Shown: positions 1 through 5,843 of the stretch, in pieces | Layout of the letters: each line of letters starts with the position of its first letter | Position numbering within the stretch: the stretch's first letter is position 1 | Assembly (NCBI GenBank): GCA_013696185.1 | Contig: JACCZA010000076.1 | Span: 1-10,182, forward strand | Direction: 5' to 3' | Source: Actinomycetota bacterium | GTDB taxonomy: Bacteria; Actinomycetota; Thermoleophilia; Gaiellales; Gaiellaceae | DNA length: 10,182 nt | Translations under genes and position numbers: made by a program | Notes under the pieces: generated by a model | Database searches by the model: none | What the model was told of the DNA's origin: nothing | What the model saw: the letters and a program-made list of their open reading frames with translations, nothing else

Positions 1-662
1 GTGGGGTGCCTCCCTCGACGGCGCTGCACGTGCTCGGCATGACCGGGCTCACGGCGTACTTCGGCCTGCTCGACGTGGCGCGCCCGCGGCCGGGCGACAC
101 GGTCGTCGTCTCGGCGGCGGCGGGCGCGGTCAGTCAGGTCGTCGGCCAGCTCGCGCGCATGGTCGGCTGCCGGACGGTGGGGCTCGCGTCGGCGTCCAAG
201 CTCGACGAGCTGCGCGACCTCTATGGCTACGACGCCGCGCTCGACTACCGGCGCGAGGATCTCGACGGCGCGCTCCGCGAGGCGTGTCCCGACGGGGTGG
301 ACGTCTACTTCGACAACGTCGGCGGGGCCGTCTCGGACGCCGTCTTCCGGCGCCTCGCGGTGGGCGCGCGCGTTGCCGTCTGCGGCCTGATCTCGCAGTA
401 CAACCTGGCCGAGCCGGAACTCGCCCCGCGGAACCTCGGCTTCCTGATCGTGAGCCGCGTGCGCATGGAGGGCTTCCTCGTGAGCGACTACCGCCACCGC
501 TTCGACGAGGGGCTGCGGCGGCTGAGCTCGTGGGTGGAGGAGGGGCGGCTCCGCTATCGCGAGGACGTCGCCGAGGGCCTCGAGCAGGCGCCGCGCGCCT
601 TCATCGGGCTCCTGCGGGGCGAGAACCGGGGAAAGGCGCTCGTCCGCGTGGGCGGCGACTGA
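1..662 (+). CDS. NADP-dependent medium-chain oxidoreductase, COG2130/PTGR-like (5' truncated)
   Basis: This is the C-terminal two thirds of a zinc-free medium-chain dehydrogenase/reductase of the CurA/prostaglandin-reductase/leukotriene-B4-dehydrogenase type. Members reduce the double bond of alpha,beta-unsaturated ketones or aldehydes with NADPH in the cytosol. The frame is already open at base 3, so the start lies left of the window; the GTG at 6 is internal. Family marks that can be read are GMTGLTAYFGLL at the start of the Rossmann domain (about nt 39-74), the cofactor loop SAAAGAV (about nt 111-131), VDVYFDNVGG, CGLISQYN, RMEGFLVSDY and a final ENRGKALVRVG. The loop is usually AAAGAVGS; here the last two residues are Ser-Gln. 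No zinc-binding cysteine cluster is seen in the visible part. The gene ends convergent with the acyl-CoA dehydrogenase. The family is well supported; the substrate cannot be told. Confidence 0.9.
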   Translation, partial: GVPPSTALHVLGMTGLTAYFGLLDVARPRPGDTVVVSAAAGAVSQVVGQLARMVGCRTVGLASASKLDELRDLYGYDAALDYRREDLDGALREACPDGVDVYFDNVGGAVSDAVFRRLAVGARVAVCGLISQYNLAEPELAPRNLGFLIVSRVRMEGFLVSDYRHRFDEGLRRLSSWVEEGRLRYREDVAEGLEQAPRAFIGLLRGENRGKALVRVGGD

Positions 663-825
663 GGCGGAGGCGGGAGGGGCAGTCTCGCCCCGGAGATCGA
701 TCCAGTTCCACACACGCGCGCGCACCGGGCAGCGACGTTCGTCTGCTACCGGTGTCTGACCCCGGTTCCTCGAACGCTGGAGTCTCCGTCAGCGGCGAGG
801 AGCCGCCAAGGTCCGCGGCCGCGCG
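663..825. other. Convergent intergenic region with small hairpins
   Basis: This gap separates the stop codons of two convergent genes and holds no credible coding frame. Inverted repeats that might end transcription are ggggc/gcccc with a 6-nt loop (676-691), close behind the + strand stop, and gcggc/gccgc with a 5-nt loop (792-806), about 20 nt behind the - strand stop. Neither has a T tract, so terminator function is only a guess. A 19-bp near-palindrome at 748-766 is listed separately. Confidence 0.45.
748..766. repeat. 19-bp near-perfect palindrome, possibly REP-like
   Basis: The sequence accggtgtctgaccccggt matches its own reverse complement except at the central base and one mirrored pair. 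It lies between two convergent genes, the usual place for dispersed extragenic palindromes, and its core (ggtgtctgacccc) resembles GTCTGAC/GTCAGAC-centred repeats I recall from other bacteria. I found only one copy in this window, so the repeat status is unproven; it may simply be a weak hairpin. Confidence 0.35.
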
Positions 826-2031
826 CTACGTGAACGACCAGCCGTCTCCGTCGGCGAAGGCCTTCAGGATCCGCCGGCTCACGACCATCCTGTGCACCTC
901 GTCGGGGCCGTCGTAGATCCGGGCGCCGCGCGCGTCGCGGTACATGCGCGCGAGGGGGGTCTCGTCGGTCAGCCCGAGCGCGCCGTGGGTCTGGATCGCC
1001 CGATCGATCACGTCGTGGAGGACTCGGGCCGCGTAGAACTTGATCAGCGAGACCTCGACGCGCGCCTCGTCGCCCGCGTCGATCCGGTGCGCGGTGTCGA
1101 GGGTGAGGAGCCGACAGGCCTGGATCTCGGCCGCCGAGTCGGCGATCCAGTTCTGGATCGTCTGCTTCTCGGCGAGGGGTCCGCCGAAGACCTCGCGCTC
1201 GAGGGCGCGCCTGCACATGAGCTCGAAGGCCCGCTGCATCTGCCCGAGCCAGCGCATGACGTGGTGGATCCTGCCCGGCCCGAGGCGCTTCTGGGCGATC
1301 CGGAAGCCGTCGCCCGGCTCGCCGAGCGTGTTCTCGAGGGGGACGCGCGCGCCCGTGTAGCGCACCTCGCAGTGCGTCGTCCAGCCGCGTCCGGCGTGGC
1401 CCATCGTCGTGATCGGCCGCACCACCTCGACTCCCTCGGTGTCGGCAGGGACGATGATCTGGCTCATGCGCCGGTGCGGTGGGGCGTCCGGATCGGTCAC
1501 GGCCATGACGATCCCGAACGCGGCGCCGTCGGCGCCCGAGCTGAACCACTTGTGGCCGTCGATCACCCAGCCCTCCCCGTTCCGGACGGCTCGCGTGCGC
1601 AGGCCGGTCGGGTCCGACCCGGACACCTCCGGCTCGGTCATGGAGAAGAAGGAGCGGATCTCGCCGGCAACGAGCGGGCGCAGCCAGCGCTCCTTCTGCT
1701 CGGGCGTCCCGAAGAGGTGGAGGATCTCGGAGTTTCCGGCGTCGGGCGCCTGGCAGCCGAAGATCAGCTGCGCCCACGCGCTGCGGCCGATCTCCTCGTT
1801 CAGGTAGGCGTAGGCGAGGAAGCCGCGGCCGCTGCCCCCCGCGTCGGGCTCGATGTGCGGGGCCCAGAGCCCCTGCTCCCTGGCCCGTTCCTGGAGCTCG
1901 CGGATCAGCGAGTCCGCCGCCTCGTCCTCGCGCTCGAGAGCCGGCTCGTTGGGATAGACGTGCTCCTCCATGAACGCGCGCACCCGGGCCCGTGTCGCGC
2001 GGACGTCGGGCTCGATCGCGAAGAGGCTCAC
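826..2031 (-). CDS. Acyl-CoA dehydrogenase family protein (ACAD10/11-like)
   Basis: A 401-residue flavoprotein that would oxidise an acyl-CoA at the alpha-beta bond and pass electrons to an electron-transfer flavoprotein. The full three-domain fold is present: an N-terminal helical domain (about 1-125), the FAD/substrate signature SMTEPEVSGSDPTGLRT (130-146) with WVIDGHKWFSSGA (155-167) in the beta domain, and a C-terminal helical domain with VFGGPLAEKQ (281-290), QTHGALGLTDETPLARMYRDAR (about 347-368) and RIYDGPDEVHRMVVSR (371-386). Asp374 sits where medium-chain enzymes carry the catalytic Glu; the YDGPDEVH form recalls the ACAD10/11 group. I chose GTG at 2031 because family proteins begin near SLFAIEPDVRATRARVRAFM; an ATG at 2073 would add 14 unlikely residues and touch the divergent LLM gene. 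No Shine-Dalgarno is seen before the GTG, but a -10-like box lies at leaderless distance. Substrate chain type is unknown. Confidence 0.93.
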   Translation of the reverse strand: MSLFAIEPDVRATRARVRAFMEEHVYPNEPALEREDEAADSLIRELQERAREQGLWAPHIEPDAGGSGRGFLAYAYLNEEIGRSAWAQLIFGCQAPDAGNSEILHLFGTPEQKERWLRPLVAGEIRSFFSMTEPEVSGSDPTGLRTRAVRNGEGWVIDGHKWFSSGADGAAFGIVMAVTDPDAPPHRRMSQIIVPADTEGVEVVRPITTMGHAGRGWTTHCEVRYTGARVPLENTLGEPGDGFRIAQKRLGPGRIHHVMRWLGQMQRAFELMCRRALEREVFGGPLAEKQTIQNWIADSAAEIQACRLLTLDTAHRIDAGDEARVEVSLIKFYAARVLHDVIDRAIQTHGALGLTDETPLARMYRDARGARIYDGPDEVHRMVVSRRILKAFADGDGWSFT

Positions 2032-2036
2032 CCCAG

Positions 2037-2064
2037 TAGGATCGCACTTCCCGCCGCGAAAGGA
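2037..2064 (+). promoter_or_regulatory. Candidate promoter -10 (TAGGAT) and Shine-Dalgarno for the LLM operon
   Basis: In the 40-bp gap between the divergent genes, TAGGAT at 2037-2042 fits the TANNNT form of an actinobacterial -10 box. Transcription from it would start near 2049 and give a leader of about 23 nt. That leader holds aaagga (2059-2064), seven bases before the ATC at 2072. No convincing -35 box is seen at 16-18 bp spacing, and the upstream part lies in the acyl-CoA dehydrogenase gene. On the other strand gatcct (2043 down to 2038) sits exactly six bases before the GTG at 2031, the spacing of a leaderless transcript. Confidence 0.45.
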
Positions 2065-2071
2065 CCGCCCC

Positions 2072-3097
2072 ATCAGGCTCGGCCTGCAACTGCGCTACGA
2101 CAGTCCGGTCCAGGCGGTCGCGCTCGCGCAGGAGGCCGGCAGGCTCGGCTTCCACTCGGTCTGGACGTCCGAGGCCTACGGCTCGGACGCGGTCACCGTC
2201 CTCGCCTGGGTGGCCGCCACGACCGATCTCCACGTCGGCTCCGCGATCCTGCAGATGCCCGCGCGCACGCCGGCCACGACGGCGAGCACCGCGGCGACGC
2301 TCGACCTCCTGACCGACGGACGTCTCACGCTCGGCCTCGGCGTGTCGGGGCCGCAGGTCGTCGAGGGCTGGCACGGCATGCCCTGGGGGAAGCCGCTCGT
2401 GCGCACCCGCGAGTACGTCGAGATCGTGCGGGCGATCCTGGCGCGGGAGCGGCCGCTCGAGCACGAGGGCGCCGAGTACGCGATCCCCTACCGCGGCGAG
2501 GGCGCCACCGGTCTCGGCAAGCCGCTCAAGCTGATCCTGCACCCCCTGCGCGCTCGCATCCCGATCTACCTCGCGGCGATCGGCCCGAAGAACGTCGCAC
2601 TCGCCGCCGAGATCGCCGACGGCTGGCTGCCGCTGTTCTTCTCGCCCGAGCGCTTCGAGACGGCGTTCCGGCCGGCGCTCGAGGAGGGCTTCGCGCGCGC
2701 CCCGGGCGGCAGGTCGCTCGCCGAGTTCGACGTCGCCGCGCTCGTCAGCGTCGTCACCGGCGACGACGTCCAGGCCTGCCGGGACGTGCTGAAGCCGTCG
2801 CTCGCGCTCTACATCGGCGGCATGGGCGCGAAGGGGCGCAACTTCTACAACGCGCTCGCCTCGCGCTACGGCTACGAGCAGGAGGCCGCCACGATCCAGG
2901 AGCTCTACCTCGACGGCCGCCGCGGCGAGGCGGCGATGGCCGTTCCGGATGCCCTCGTCGACGAGATCGCCCTCGTCGGGCCGAAGGAGCGGATCGCCGA
3001 GCGGCTCGCCGCCTGGCGCGACTGCGGCGTCACGACGCTGATCTGCCAGACGCCGCAGCGGGAGGCGCTGCAGGTGATGGCGGAGCTCGTCACCTAG
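2072..3097 (+). CDS. LLM class F420-dependent oxidoreductase (Rv3520c-like), apparent ATC start
   Basis: A luciferase-like monooxygenase-superfamily TIM-barrel enzyme of about 341 residues, of the group that uses cofactor F420 for hydride transfer. Recognisable stretches are the N-terminal strand RLGLQLRYDS, GFHSVWTSEAYGSDAVTVLAW, the family-typical LGLGVSGPQVVEGWHG (about 87-102), TREYVEIVRAI, GPKNVALAAEIADGWLPLFFSPE, LALYIGGMGAKGRNFYN and a C-terminal ALVDEIALVGPKERIAERLAAWRDCGVTTLI. The pattern closely resembles mycobacterial Rv3520c as I remember it. The start is unusual: homologues begin M-[K/R]-LGLQL, which falls on ATC at 2072 behind aaagga at a good distance. The only earlier ordinary start in frame is ATG at 1970, which would add 34 atypical residues antisense to the acyl-CoA dehydrogenase. 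Its stop shares one base with the next start (tagtg), so it heads an operon. F420 use is inferred from family; the substrate is unknown. Confidence 0.88.
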   Translation: MRLGLQLRYDSPVQAVALAQEAGRLGFHSVWTSEAYGSDAVTVLAWVAATTDLHVGSAILQMPARTPATTASTAATLDLLTDGRLTLGLGVSGPQVVEGWHGMPWGKPLVRTREYVEIVRAILARERPLEHEGAEYAIPYRGEGATGLGKPLKLILHPLRARIPIYLAAIGPKNVALAAEIADGWLPLFFSPERFETAFRPALEEGFARAPGGRSLAEFDVAALVSVVTGDDVQACRDVLKPSLALYIGGMGAKGRNFYNALASRYGYEQEAATIQELYLDGRRGEAAMAVPDALVDEIALVGPKERIAERLAAWRDCGVTTLICQTPQREALQVMAELVT

Positions 3098-3876
3098 TGG
3101 CCTCCGCGCTGGAGCTGTTCGACCTCCACGGCAAGGTGGCGGTCGTCACCGGCGGCGGCACGGGCATCGGCAGGCAGATGGCGACCGCGCTCGCCGAGCT
3201 CGGCGCGCAGCTCGTCCTCTGCGCGCGGAAGCCTGAGCGCTGCGAGGAGGCGGCGGCGCAACTCGAGCGCACGCTCGGCGTGCGGGCGCTCGGGCTGCGC
3301 TGCGACGTGACCGATCCGGACGAGGTCGCGGCGATGATCGAGCGTGCGCGGAGCGAGCTCGGCCGGGTCGACGTGCTCGTCAACAACGCGGGCACGACGT
3401 GGGGGGCCTCCCCGGAGGACATGCCGCTCGAGGGCTGGCAGAAGGTGGTGGACGTCAACCTGACCGGAGCCTTCCTCTGCGCCCAGGCGGCGGGACGGGC
3501 GATGATCGACCAGGGCGAGGGCGGCAAGATCGTGAACATCGCCTCCGTCGCCGGCCTCCACGGAGCGCCGCCCGAGGTGATGAACACCGTCGTCTACAAC
3601 GCGACGAAGGGCGGGCTGATCGCGTTCACCCGCGATCTCGCCTGGAAGTGGGCGCGGCACGGCATCACCGTCAACGCGATCGCGCCGGGCTGGTTCCCAT
3701 CGGACATGTCCCGCCACGTGCTCGACCGCCAGGGCGGCGCGCTCCTCGGCTCGATCCCGCTCGGGCGCTACGGCGGCGAGGACGACCTCAAGGGCGCTGT
3801 CGCCTACCTCGCCTCGGCCGCCTCCGCCTACGTGACGGGCCACGTGCTCGTCGTCGACGGGGGGCAGTCGTCCTGA
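3097..3876 (+). CDS. Short-chain dehydrogenase/reductase (classical SDR)
   Basis: A 259-residue Rossmann-fold oxidoreductase, cytosolic, interconverting an alcohol and a ketone with NAD(P). All classical SDR marks are present: the cofactor loop TGGGTGIG (18-25), CDVTDPDEV (about 69-77) for the adenine ring, NNAG (96-99), the catalytic set Asn121, Ser150, Tyr167 and Lys171, the APGW loop (197-200) and the C-terminal VVDGG (252-256). The Ser-Tyr gap is some three residues longer than the usual SDR spacing because of the GAPPEVMNTV insert. The GTG start overlaps the preceding LLM stop by one base, so translation is probably coupled; ggag at 3082-3085 is a rather distant Shine-Dalgarno. The annotation could be FabG-like or a 3-hydroxyacyl-CoA, steroid or sugar-alcohol dehydrogenase; sequence alone does not choose. 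With the acyl-CoA dehydrogenase next door, a 3-hydroxyacyl-CoA step is possible but unproven. Confidence 0.93.
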   Translation: MASALELFDLHGKVAVVTGGGTGIGRQMATALAELGAQLVLCARKPERCEEAAAQLERTLGVRALGLRCDVTDPDEVAAMIERARSELGRVDVLVNNAGTTWGASPEDMPLEGWQKVVDVNLTGAFLCAQAAGRAMIDQGEGGKIVNIASVAGLHGAPPEVMNTVVYNATKGGLIAFTRDLAWKWARHGITVNAIAPGWFPSDMSRHVLDRQGGALLGSIPLGRYGGEDDLKGAVAYLASAASAYVTGHVLVVDGGQSS

Positions 3877-3907
3877 GCGCCCGCCGACCGACCCGACAGG
3901 AGACCCG

Positions 3908-4387
3908 ATGAGCCACGAAGCGATCCTCGAGTTGATCCGGCGCGACGTGACGGCCGAGGAGTACGACGAGATCCGCCGGCTCTGGAAGCGCCACTCGATC
4001 GCCGAGGACGCCCGCGACCTGCGCGGGCTGATCTCCACCCTGACGGAGGACTGCGTGTACGAGTTCCCGCAGACGGGCCACCGCTGGGAGGGGCACGAGG
4101 GTGCCGCGCGCTTCTACACGGACCTCCTGACCGCGTTTCCCGACATCCACTTCGACCTGACGAGCATCGTGATCGGCCCCCAGGGCGTGTACGAGGAGGC
4201 CGACGTGACCGGTACCTGGAAGGCGGAGTGGCTCGGGCGGGAGCCGACGGGCGGGGCGGTCCGGTTCCGCACGCAGATCCTGTTTCCATGGGATCCCGAC
4301 GCCCGCAAGTTCCGGGGCGAGCGGATGTACGTCGACGGGGACGAGCGCTTCGGAGTCGCCCCGCGGCAGGGTGGGGCGAGCGGCTAG
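3908..4387 (+). CDS. Nuclear transport factor 2 / SnoaL-like domain protein
   Basis: A 159-residue protein with the cone-shaped alpha+beta fold shared by SnoaL polyketide cyclases, ketosteroid isomerases and many small hydratases or isomerases of unknown role. The N-terminal helices (about 15-40, EEYDEIRRLWKRHSIAEDARDLRGLI) lead into LTEDCVYEFPQTGHRWEGHEGAARFYTDLLTAFPDIHFDLTSIVIG (45-90), a typical SnoaL-type run, followed by strands around VYEEADVTGTWKAEW and FRTQILFPWD. Polar residues in the pocket (Asp48, His58, His63, Asp79, His81) might act as acid/base, but I cannot assign a catalytic residue. The ATG has a good aggaga Shine-Dalgarno (3898-3903) and lies 31 bp behind the SDR gene, so it is the third gene of that operon. 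A terminator-like hairpin follows. A role as isomerase, cyclase or hydratase on the operon's substrate is a guess from context. Confidence 0.85.
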   Translation: MSHEAILELIRRDVTAEEYDEIRRLWKRHSIAEDARDLRGLISTLTEDCVYEFPQTGHRWEGHEGAARFYTDLLTAFPDIHFDLTSIVIGPQGVYEEADVTGTWKAEWLGREPTGGAVRFRTQILFPWDPDARKFRGERMYVDGDERFGVAPRQGGASG

Positions 4388-4436
4388 CGCGAGACGCCCG
4401 CGAAGTTCGAGTCGTGCGCCGTCGGGCGGAAAGACG

Positions 4437-4464
4437 CGCGGGGCCGGCATGCGCCGGCCCCGCG
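4437..4464. terminator. Strong GC-rich hairpin between convergent operons
   Basis: Perfect 12-bp inverted repeat, left arm 4437-4448 and right arm 4453-4464, with the 4-nt loop atgc. It lies 49 bp behind the SnoaL-like stop and 31 bp behind the stop of the - strand binding-protein gene, the expected place for a shared terminator. Neither strand has a long T run; the - strand continues with tcttt and the + strand has only a ttt about 10 nt further on. High-GC bacteria often end transcripts at such T-poor hairpins. Confidence 0.75.
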
Positions 4465-4495
4465 TACGAAGCGATTTCGGGTCGTGCGAAGGGGC

Positions 4496-5764
4496 TCAGC
4501 GCCCGCCCGGACGCCCCTCGACGAGCGGACCGAACTCGTTCCACGTGCCGCTCTGGTAGCGCAGCAGCCGCTGCTGCGAGATCAGGAAGCGGTCGGTCTT
4601 GCTCGTCTTCACCTTCACGCCCGGAAGCAGGAAGGGGTTCGCGAAGTCGAGCCGCTGTGCCGCGGAGAGCACCGACGCGCGCGTCGGGTTCTTCCCGGCG
4701 AGGAGCAGGATCTGCACCGTCGTGTGGGCCTTCGCCATGCCGTAGAGGATGAGCTGGTCGTTCGGGTTGCCCTGCGGGTAGTACTTCGCCTGCAGGCGCT
4801 TGAACTGCTGCATGCCGGCGTCGCCCGCCCACTTGGGACTGGCCGGATCCTTCAGGTAGGTGGCGCTGATCACGCCGTCGGTCGCATCGGCACCGCCCCG
4901 CTGGGTCGCGATCGTCATGAACGTGTCGGTTGCCGAGACGGAGTTGAGGTAGATCTGCGGCCGGAAGTTCAGCGCGTCGGCCACGATCAGGGCCCCGATC
5001 GCGAGGCTCGGCGTGACGAAGATCGCGAACGTGTCGGCGCCTGAGGCACGGAGCCGCGCGATCTGCGACCGCGTGTCGGTCGAGGTCGGCTCCACGCCCT
5101 GCCGCTCGATGATCTGGCTCTTCCTGGCCCCGAGGCCTGCCTCGAGCCCCTCGATGTAGTCCTTGCCGTAGTCGTCGTTCTGGTACAGGATGCCGATCTT
5201 CGCGTTCGGACTGTTCTCGACGATGTGCCGCCCGTACAGGCGTCCCTCGGAGACGTAGTCGGGCTGCCAGCCGTAGGTGTACGGGTACTGCTTGTAGTCC
5301 CGGCCCCAGGTCGCGGCGCCGGTCGAGACGAGCAGCTGCGGTACCTTGCGCTGGTTCAGGAACGAGCGAACCGACTGCTGCTGCTCGGTCCCGAGTCCGC
5401 CGAAGAGGGCGAACACGCGATCCTGCTCGACGAGCTGACGCGTGGCCTGCACGGTCTGCGCCGGGTTGTACTGGTCGTCCAGGAACTTGAAGACGATCTG
5501 CCGTCCGTAGACGCCGCGCTTGCCGTCCGTCCCCCGTCGGGCGTTGATGTAGCTGAAGTACGCCTTCATGCCGAAGGCGATCGGCGCGTAGCGCGAGACG
5601 GGCCCGCTGAGCGGGAACGTGCCGCCGATCGTGATCGTGCGGGAGGTGATTCCCGGATCTGCGGCGGTGGTCGTGCCCGCCGCCGTCTTGCCAAAGGCCC
5701 CCGGCAGGGCGACCGTCAAGCTGGTCACCGCCACGAGTCCGATCAACACGAATTTCTTCCTCAC
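4496..5764 (-). CDS. Substrate-binding protein of a branched-chain amino acid-type (HAAT) ABC importer
   Basis: A 422-residue periplasmic-binding protein of the LivK/Peripla_BP_6 type, exported and then presenting ligand to the LivHM permease. The GTG at 5764 has aaggag (5779 to 5774) nine bases upstream and opens with a signal peptide: MRKK, then a hydrophobic core to about residue 20, then ALPGAFG as a likely cleavage region. The mature part starts with TITIGGTFPLSGPVSRYA (43-60) and continues with the type I fold: FKFLDDQYNPAQTVQATRQLV (93-112), ALFGGLGTEQQQSV (119-132), VPQLLVSTGA (141-150), KIGILYQNDDYGKDYIEGLEAGLG (189-212) and ADTFAIFVTPS (243-253). There is no cysteine anywhere in it, so it cannot be a lipoprotein. 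It is last in the liv operon, 74 bp behind livM, with its own candidate promoter and a 5' hairpin. The ligand may be an amino acid, an amide or an aromatic or aliphatic acid. Confidence 0.92.
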   Translation of the reverse strand: MRKKFVLIGLVAVTSLTVALPGAFGKTAAGTTTAADPGITSRTITIGGTFPLSGPVSRYAPIAFGMKAYFSYINARRGTDGKRGVYGRQIVFKFLDDQYNPAQTVQATRQLVEQDRVFALFGGLGTEQQQSVRSFLNQRKVPQLLVSTGAATWGRDYKQYPYTYGWQPDYVSEGRLYGRHIVENSPNAKIGILYQNDDYGKDYIEGLEAGLGARKSQIIERQGVEPTSTDTRSQIARLRASGADTFAIFVTPSLAIGALIVADALNFRPQIYLNSVSATDTFMTIATQRGGADATDGVISATYLKDPASPKWAGDAGMQQFKRLQAKYYPQGNPNDQLILYGMAKAHTTVQILLLAGKNPTRASVLSAAQRLDFANPFLLPGVKVKTSKTDRFLISQQRLLRYQSGTWNEFGPLVEGRPGGR

Positions 5765-5788
5765 AAGCTCACGCTCCTTCGCGCGCAC

Positions 5789-5813
5789 TCTCGCGCCCCC
5801 CCGGAGCGCGAGA
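5789..5813 (-). promoter_or_regulatory. 5' leader hairpin of the binding-protein gene
   Basis: Perfect 8-bp inverted repeat, tctcgcgc (5789-5796) and gcgcgaga (5806-5813), with a 9-nt loop that is G-rich on the transcribed RNA. It lies between the livM stop and the aaggag Shine-Dalgarno of the binding-protein gene, ending ten bases before that site. It could stabilise the downstream mRNA, cause partial termination after livM or modulate initiation; no T tract follows, so plain termination is less likely. Confidence 0.5.
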
Positions 5814-5837
5814 TAATGACGACTGAGAAACTGCAGG

Positions 5838-5843
5838 ACTATA
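5838..5843 (-). promoter_or_regulatory. Candidate -10 box (TATAGT) for the binding-protein gene
   Basis: Read on the - strand, TATAGT matches the bacterial -10 consensus at five of six bases and overlaps the TAG stop of livM. The surrounding 5811-5880 stretch is clearly less GC-rich than the rest of the window. A start near 5831 would give a leader of about 67 nt holding the hairpin and Shine-Dalgarno. No good -35 hexamer is seen at 17 bp spacing (actttc). Confidence 0.45.

Noticed and set aside
814..823. Perfect palindrome cgcggccgcg as an operator
   Set aside because: Ten bases of pure G/C are expected by chance in DNA of this composition, and its place just behind a stop codon gives no promoter context.
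1970..2071. ATG 1970 as the start of the LLM oxidoreductase
   Set aside because: It adds 34 Arg-rich residues not expected in the family, lies mostly inside the divergent gene, and the Shine-Dalgarno and -10 candidates lie downstream of it. Kept as the main alternative to the ATC start.
746..2542. Long - strand frame overlapping both the acyl-CoA dehydrogenase and the LLM gene
   Set aside because: Low-complexity Arg-rich translation with no family signature. It overlaps two genes with clear domain motifs in other frames.
892..3096. Very long + strand open frame running antisense to the acyl-CoA dehydrogenase and out of frame through the LLM gene before joining the SDR frame
   Set aside because: Its translation is Arg/Gly/Ala/Pro-rich with no recognisable motif; in GC-rich DNA the opposite strand and shifted frames of real genes stay open by codon bias. 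Only the part from 3097 is a true SDR.
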